Origin: Phycisphaerae bacterium
GTDB lineage: Bacteria > Planctomycetota > Phycisphaerae > Phycisphaerales > SM1A02
Direction of reading: 5' to 3'
DNA: 8,012 nt
Assembly: GCA_002690755.1 (NCBI GenBank)
Contig: NZFT01000009.1
Span: 37,565-45,576, forward strand
Shown: in pieces, positions 4,186-8,012 of the stretch
How the letters are laid out: each line of letters opens with the position of its first letter
Numbering within the stretch: position 1 is the first letter of the stretch
Position numbers and translations under genes: made by a program
Notes under the pieces: generated by a model
Databases searched by the model: none
What the model was told of the DNA's origin: nothing
The model's input: only the letters and a program-made list of their open reading frames with translations

Positions 4186-6629
4186 TGAATCATCACCATT
4201 CCATCCGCAGCATCATCGGTGGCATCCTGTCCACCGCCGCCGCCTTCGCGCTCTTCTCCTCGGCGACCGCCGAGGACGGTTTCGGCCAGGTCGCGGCCGA
4301 CGAGACGCTCGACCTCAGCGGGGTCGAAGTCGACGAGTTCGACACCTTCAACATCCAGGTCACCGACACCGACCTCGCCCAGGTGCTCCAGATGCTCGCC
4401 CTGCAGGGCGAGCGGAACGTCATCGCGAGTCGGAACGTCTCGGCGGTGATCAGTGCCAATCTCTTCGACGTCACCTTCGAGGAGGCGCTGGACGCGATCC
4501 TGAAGCCGAACGGTTTCCGGTGGATCGAAGAAGGCAAGTTCATCTACGTCTACACCCAGGAGGAGTTCGCTCGCATGGAGGCTCTCGATCGCAAGACCGA
4601 GAGCCGCATGTTCGAACTCGAGCACCTCTCCGCCCGGGACGCCAGTGAATTCGCCACGCCGCTTCTCTCGGACCGCGGCAAGCTCAGCTTCATCGGCGAG
4701 GTCGCCGGTGGGATCGAACGCGATCTCGGCGACATGGGCGGCGACAACTGGGCGAAGTCCGCGATCCTCGTGGTCAACGACTACCCGGACAAGCTGGACC
4801 GAATCGCCGAACTCCTCGGCGAGATCGACACCGCGCCCCGCCAGGTCGTGGTCGACGCGACGATCGCGAGCGTGCAGGTCGCCGAGGACGACGCTTTCGG
4901 CGTCGATTTCTCGATCATGGGCAACCTCGACATCACCAAGCTGGTCTCCCCGCTCGGTCCGGTGACGGACATGCTCCGCGGCACCGTGCCACCGAAGGAG
5001 GGTGGCGGCGGTGTTCCGGTCTACAACGACAACAACACGACGTGGGGAACGCAGTCCACGCCCGGCAACACCGCGACCGGCCCCAGCAACTTCAAGGTCG
5101 GTCTCGTGGCGGGTGACGCGTCGGTGTTCGTCCGGGCCCTCGATCAGGTCACCGACACCATGGTGCTGGCCCGTCCCCGGATCATGGCCCTCAACCGACA
5201 GCGGGCCCAGGTCATGGTCGGCAAGCGGGTGGCATATCTCTCGACGACCGCCACCGACACCACCACGACCCAGACCGTCCAGTACCTCGACACCGGTGTG
5301 AAACTGATGTTCCGTCCCTTCATCTCGAAGGACGACACCATTCGGATGGAGCTCTACCCCAGCGTCTCCAGCGCCGAACTCCGCACCCTCGCGGTGGGGA
5401 TCTCCGAAGGGCTCGTGCAGGTACCCGACGAATTCACGAACGAGATCTCGACCAACGTCAAGGTCCGCGACGGACAGACCCTGGTGCTGGGCGGTCTCTT
5501 CGAGGAACAGACGACCGTCTCGAACAGCCAGGTGCCGCTTCTCGGTGACATTCCGATCGTCGGTGCCGCGTTCAGCGGTCACGACAATTCCGTCAGCCGA
5601 CGGGAGATCATCTTCATGATCACCCCCAAGATCGTCGCCGATGATCTCATCGAGGAGACCGGACGCCAGGGCGCCGAGTTCGTGAATTCGCTCCGCGCCG
5701 GCATGCGGGAGGGCCTCCTGCCCTTCAGCCGCGAGAAGATGAGTTCGCAGAGCAATCAGAACGCGTTCGAAGCGATCAACGCCAACGATTTCGAGCTCGC
5801 GATGTTCCACTTCGACAGCTCGTTGAGGCTCAACCCGAACCAGCCCGAGGTCCGTCGGATGCGATCCGAAGTCGCCGGCGAGTCCAAGGTCACCTTCTAC
5901 GACTACGACATCTGGCGTCGGGTCATGGACTCGCAGCACGCGGATCATCAGGATGCCCAGTCCGAGGAGGCCCGGGTCAATTCCGCGGTGGACCCCCTGG
6001 TCTCGGTGAAGACCGAGCCGGTCGGCTCCGAGTCGGATCAGATCGCGAACCGGGTCGAGGCGAGGGAGGATCGATTCCTTTCCGCACTGGTCTCGGAGAT
6101 CGACCGTGACACCTCCGCGGACGCCTTCGACGACGCGAACGCCACGATCGATCTGGCCGAGCCGGAACCGATGTCCGTGGCCACCGCCTTCGGGGATCCG
6201 GAAGCGTCGGAAACCACGACCTTCCCCGGCGGGACGGCGACCGCCGAGACCACTCCGATCACCGAGAAGATCGCATCGCAGCCCACGGTCGATGATTCGA
6301 CCGAGGAAGCACCGGTGCTGGCGGCCACGTCGTCGGTCGAACTGCCCTCGCTCGCGGAACTCGCGGATTCCAAGATGGTCGCGGAGACGCCGGCCGTCAC
6401 CGCGCCGATCCCGACGAACCCGGGATCCACCACGGAATTCACCAACGCGGATGCCCTCACGGTCGTGGCGGACGCCCAGATGAATCTGGTCCGCGGCGAG
6501 CCAAGCCCCTCCTGGGGACGCCTCTGGTGGCTGGCCCGCATCGCTTCCGAACAGGCCCGGGTGTTCTCGAAGGACACCGGCGCCGCCACCACGCCGCCGA
6601 TGGTCGCTGGCGTGAACGAACAGGATTGA
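4182..6629 (+). CDS. gspD: Outer-membrane secretin, GspD/PilQ superfamily, with long C-terminal extension
   Basis: The 815-residue protein forms the outer-membrane channel. A signal peptide covers residues 1-30 with an A-T-A cleavage site. An N0/STN-like domain spans about 54-124 (FNIQVTDTDLAQVLQMLALQ, then an FDVTFEEALDAIL helix). One N1-type domain spans about 142-219 and ends LDRIAELLGEID. The beta-barrel secretin domain runs from about 220 to 485. It has a Gly/Asn/Thr-rich insert at about 274-303, TLVLGGLFEE, the hallmark VPLLGDIPIVG at 451-461, and the end strand FMITPKIV. Residues 486-815 are an unusual extension. It has a TPR-like helix pair (AFEAINANDFELAMFHFDSSL, then NPNQPEV), a long acidic Thr/Ala/Glu-rich stretch, and a terminal helix with W778, W782 and W783. 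GAGGAG at 4168-4173 is eight bases before the start, which overlaps the preceding stop; a second ATG follows at once at 4185. Secretin identity is very secure; GspD versus PilQ naming is not. Confidence 0.95.
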   Translation: MMNHHHSIRSIIGGILSTAAAFALFSSATAEDGFGQVAADETLDLSGVEVDEFDTFNIQVTDTDLAQVLQMLALQGERNVIASRNVSAVISANLFDVTFEEALDAILKPNGFRWIEEGKFIYVYTQEEFARMEALDRKTESRMFELEHLSARDASEFATPLLSDRGKLSFIGEVAGGIERDLGDMGGDNWAKSAILVVNDYPDKLDRIAELLGEIDTAPRQVVVDATIASVQVAEDDAFGVDFSIMGNLDITKLVSPLGPVTDMLRGTVPPKEGGGGVPVYNDNNTTWGTQSTPGNTATGPSNFKVGLVAGDASVFVRALDQVTDTMVLARPRIMALNRQRAQVMVGKRVAYLSTTATDTTTTQTVQYLDTGVKLMFRPFISKDDTIRMELYPSVSSAELRTLAVGISEGLVQVPDEFTNEISTNVKVRDGQTLVLGGLFEEQTTVSNSQVPLLGDIPIVGAAFSGHDNSVSRREIIFMITPKIVADDLIEETGRQGAEFVNSLRAGMREGLLPFSREKMSSQSNQNAFEAINANDFELAMFHFDSSLRLNPNQPEVRRMRSEVAGESKVTFYDYDIWRRVMDSQHADHQDAQSEEARVNSAVDPLVSVKTEPVGSESDQIANRVEAREDRFLSALVSEIDRDTSADAFDDANATIDLAEPEPMSVATAFGDPEASETTTFPGGTATAETTPITEKIASQPTVDDSTEEAPVLAATSSVELPSLAELADSKMVAETPAVTAPIPTNPGSTTEFTNADALTVVADAQMNLVRGEPSPSWGRLWWLARIASEQARVFSKDTGAATTPPMVAGVNEQD

Positions 6630-6638
6630 ATCACTTGT

Positions 6639-6676
6639 CGGTGGCGGGACGGCCCTCGGGCACGTCCCGCTCACCG
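6639..6676 (+). terminator. Very strong intergenic hairpin after the secretin gene, possible terminator or attenuator
   Basis: Ten bases past the secretin stop, 6639-6651 pairs with 6663-6676. CGGTG pairs with CACCG and GCGGGACG with CGTCCCGC, with a single bulged T at 6671. The interior 6652-6661 (GCCC, TC, GGGC) pairs with itself, leaving A6662 as a bulge. The result is a nearly continuous G+C-rich stem over 38 bases. No T-run follows directly, so it may be a non-canonical terminator, a partial attenuator, or a 3' end protector for the secretin operon mRNA. It separates the secretin from the TPR lipoprotein gene. The pairing is seen directly; the role is inferred. Confidence 0.6.
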
Positions 6677-6720
6677 TCGAAGTGCTGCGTAGTCCGTTTC
6701 CCCTCCATCCGGATCGACCC

Positions 6721-7929
6721 ATGAACCGCATCACGACCCTGACCATCGTTTCCAGTCTCGGCATCCTCATCGGCGCCGCGGGCTGCAGCGGCCCCACCAA
6801 GCGTGGCATCGAGGCCCGCAAGGCGGCCAGCGCCAGGTTCGACTCGATCCGAAGCCGGGTCGATTTCGATCAGGCGGACCAGGCGTTCCGCGCCGGGGAT
6901 CTCATCACCGCGAAGCGTCATCTCGAAGTCGCGATCTCGAAGGTCGACGAGGATGCGGACTACTGGGTGCTGCTCGGTCGGGTGTATCTCGAGAACGGGA
7001 GTCTCGGTGATGCGTCGAAGAGCTTCGACCGGGCCCATGAGATCGATCCCCTGAACGCGGATGCCTGCTACTTCCAGGGAATCGTCGACCAGCGACTGGA
7101 TCGTGCGAACGAGGCGGTCGAACACTACCTCGCCGCCCTCGAGATCGCGGAGGACAACGCCGGGATGTTGATCGCGGCGGTCGACACGTTGATCAGCGAG
7201 GAGCGGTTCGAGGATGCCGACCGACTGCTCAAGGACAAGGGGGTCGCGTTTCGGGAGACCGCCGCGATCCACCACCTCGCAGGCCGGGTCGCGATGTTCC
7301 AGGAGAACTGGTCCGATGCGGTCGATCACCTCGACCGCGCCGTGCTGCTCGACGACGAGGACCAGTGGATGCTTGAGGATCTCGCCCGGGCCCAGCTCGG
7401 CGCGCATCGCACCACGGACTGTCTGCGGACCATCGATCGACTCGAGGAGATCGTGACCGATCGAATCGAGGAGCGGGAACTGCTCCGGCTTCGAGGCCGA
7501 TGCCTCGTCGACGGCGGCCGGCTTCGAGAGGCTCGCGAGGTCTTTCTCGACTTCACGAACCTCAATCCCGAGGACGTCGCGGGCTGGATCGAATTCGGCC
7601 TCGTCTGCCTGGAAGTGGGGGATCACCGTCGGGTCGTGAAGTCGGGACAGCGACTGGTGGTGCTCGAGCCCGATCAGTTCGAGGGGTACTTCCTGCTGGG
7701 TCAGGCGGCCCTCGAGGAACGGTCCTTCGACGATGCCGTGACGCTCTTCCGGCGAGCGGCGGAGATCGAACCCGATCGGAACGAACCGAAACTCGCACTG
7801 GGAATGGCATGTGAACTCGCAGGTCGATACGCCGAGGCCTACCGGGTCTTCGCCGAGCTCGCGGCACGGAACCCCGCCGACACCCGCGTTCGAAAGTTGC
7901 TGACCGGCGTGGGCGACGTGCTCGACTGA
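6721..7929 (+). CDS. TPR-repeat lipoprotein, candidate pilotin or secretin assembly factor
   Basis: The 402-residue protein has an N-terminal signal with hydrophobic residues about 7-20 and a lipobox-like A-A-G-C ending at C22. The -3 residue is Ala, not the preferred Leu, but is still compatible with lipidation. Almost all of the rest, about 47-395, is roughly ten tetratricopeptide repeats of about 34 residues. The clearest are LLGRVYLENGSLGDASKSFD, HHLAGRVAMFQENWSDAVDH, FLLGQAALEERSFDDAVTLF and LALGMACELAGRYAEAYRVF, each with the small residue at TPR position 8, Ala at 20 and often Pro near 32. TPR folds bind proteins; PilF/PilW-type TPR lipoproteins help secretins reach and assemble in the outer membrane, which fits its place after the secretin. 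PilF-type proteins have about six repeats, so this one is longer. No good Shine-Dalgarno precedes 6721. The frame extends to GTG 6682, but only the later start places the signal peptide at the N-terminus. Confidence 0.85.
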   Translation: MNRITTLTIVSSLGILIGAAGCSGPTKRGIEARKAASARFDSIRSRVDFDQADQAFRAGDLITAKRHLEVAISKVDEDADYWVLLGRVYLENGSLGDASKSFDRAHEIDPLNADACYFQGIVDQRLDRANEAVEHYLAALEIAEDNAGMLIAAVDTLISEERFEDADRLLKDKGVAFRETAAIHHLAGRVAMFQENWSDAVDHLDRAVLLDDEDQWMLEDLARAQLGAHRTTDCLRTIDRLEEIVTDRIEERELLRLRGRCLVDGGRLREAREVFLDFTNLNPEDVAGWIEFGLVCLEVGDHRRVVKSGQRLVVLEPDQFEGYFLLGQAALEERSFDDAVTLFRRAAEIEPDRNEPKLALGMACELAGRYAEAYRVFAELAARNPADTRVRKLLTGVGDVLD

Positions 7930-7968
7930 GCCCGGTCGGTGCGTCACGAGCGTGATGGTGGATCGAGC

Positions 7969-7974
7969 AGGAGG
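7969..7974 (+). promoter_or_regulatory. Shine-Dalgarno site for the gene at the right edge
   Basis: AGGAGG lies eight bases upstream of the ATG at 7983. It is the best ribosome binding site in the last 100 bases and supports a new gene starting there. Confidence 0.65.
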
Positions 7975-7982
7975 CCTGGCCA

Positions 7983-8012
7983 ATGGACGTCACGACGATC
8001 TCATGCGTCGCA
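7983..8012 (+). CDS. Start of a further gene, truncated by the window edge
   Basis: Ten codons are visible (MDVTTISCVA), open to the edge, behind AGGAGG at optimal spacing and 53 bases after the TPR gene. The codons follow the G/C-rich style of the neighbouring genes. Too little is present to name the product. The alternating polar-to-hydrophobic start would suit a membrane or cytoplasmic protein equally well. Confidence 0.5.
   Translation, partial: MDVTTISCVA

Noticed and set aside
3822..6821. A 999-codon open frame on the - strand, antisense to the end of the bridge gene and the whole secretin gene
   Set aside because: The opposite strand encodes an unmistakable secretin. The antisense product is dominated by Arg, Gly, Asp, Glu, His and Val with no domain pattern, as expected when strong G/C third-position bias removes stop codons from the opposite strand.
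7944..7955. Short palindrome after the TPR gene as a terminator
   Set aside because: The stem is only about five base pairs with a two-base loop and no T-run, and a well-placed ribosome site follows, so the next gene is likely cotranscribed.
6631..7983. A 450-codon open frame on the - strand across the TPR gene
   Set aside because: The + strand shows clear, regularly spaced TPR repeats. The antisense product has no motif, and its length is explained by codon bias.
1..8012. Frequent GATC, TCGA and CGATCG words as a possible repeat or binding-site array
   Set aside because: They occur in coding frames throughout and reflect preferred GAT, ATC, TCG and CGA codons; no regular spacing is visible.

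Overview
The window is G+C-rich, densely coding DNA with every recognisable gene on the + strand. Codon choice is strongly biased to G/C third positions, with abundant CGA, GAT and TCG codons. The set of proteins is a type IV filament / type II secretion (T2SS) assembly module. The split actin-like PilM, PilN, PilO genes beside a GspD-type secretin, together with a small secreted protein and a TPR lipoprotein, suggest a Planctomycetota-like bacterium, possibly of the Phycisphaerae. That taxonomic guess rests on gene style only. A diderm envelope is firmly implied by the secretin.

Layout. Positions 1-193 hold the unresolved end of an upstream gene and a short leader. A small membrane-anchored or secreted protein (194-550) is followed 27 bases later by a GspH-like type IV prepilin (578-1141). 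A 71-base gap contains a clean hairpin and a G7 run. Then come five genes joined by four consecutive 4-base ATGA stop/start overlaps: PilM-like (1213-2268), PilN-like (2265-2921), PilO-like (2918-3487), a GspC/PilP-like inner-membrane protein (3484-4185) and a secretin (4182-6629). A second gap (6630-6720) holds a very strong hairpin. After it comes a lipoprotein made almost wholly of tetratricopeptide repeats (6721-7929), and the first ten codons of another gene start at 7983 behind a strong ribosome binding site.

How the genes fit together. By family knowledge, PilM is a cytoplasmic actin-like scaffold that holds the N-terminal tail of PilN. PilN and PilO form an inner-membrane dimer with periplasmic ferredoxin-like domains. 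The GspC/PilP-like protein bridges to the N-terminal domains of the secretin, which forms the outer-membrane pore. The prepilin contributes a minor subunit to the pseudopilus or pilus. The TPR lipoprotein is a reasonable candidate for a pilotin- or PilF-like secretin assembly factor. The assembly ATPase (GspE/PilB), platform protein (GspF/PilC), major pilin and prepilin peptidase are not in the window and must lie elsewhere.

The most unusual points are the lost glycines in the nucleotide-binding motifs of PilM, a secretin with only two visible N-domains but a roughly 330-residue C-terminal extension ending in a tryptophan-rich helix, and the two intergenic hairpins that divide the cluster into expression segments. 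I see no mobile elements, CRISPR arrays, tRNA or rRNA genes.
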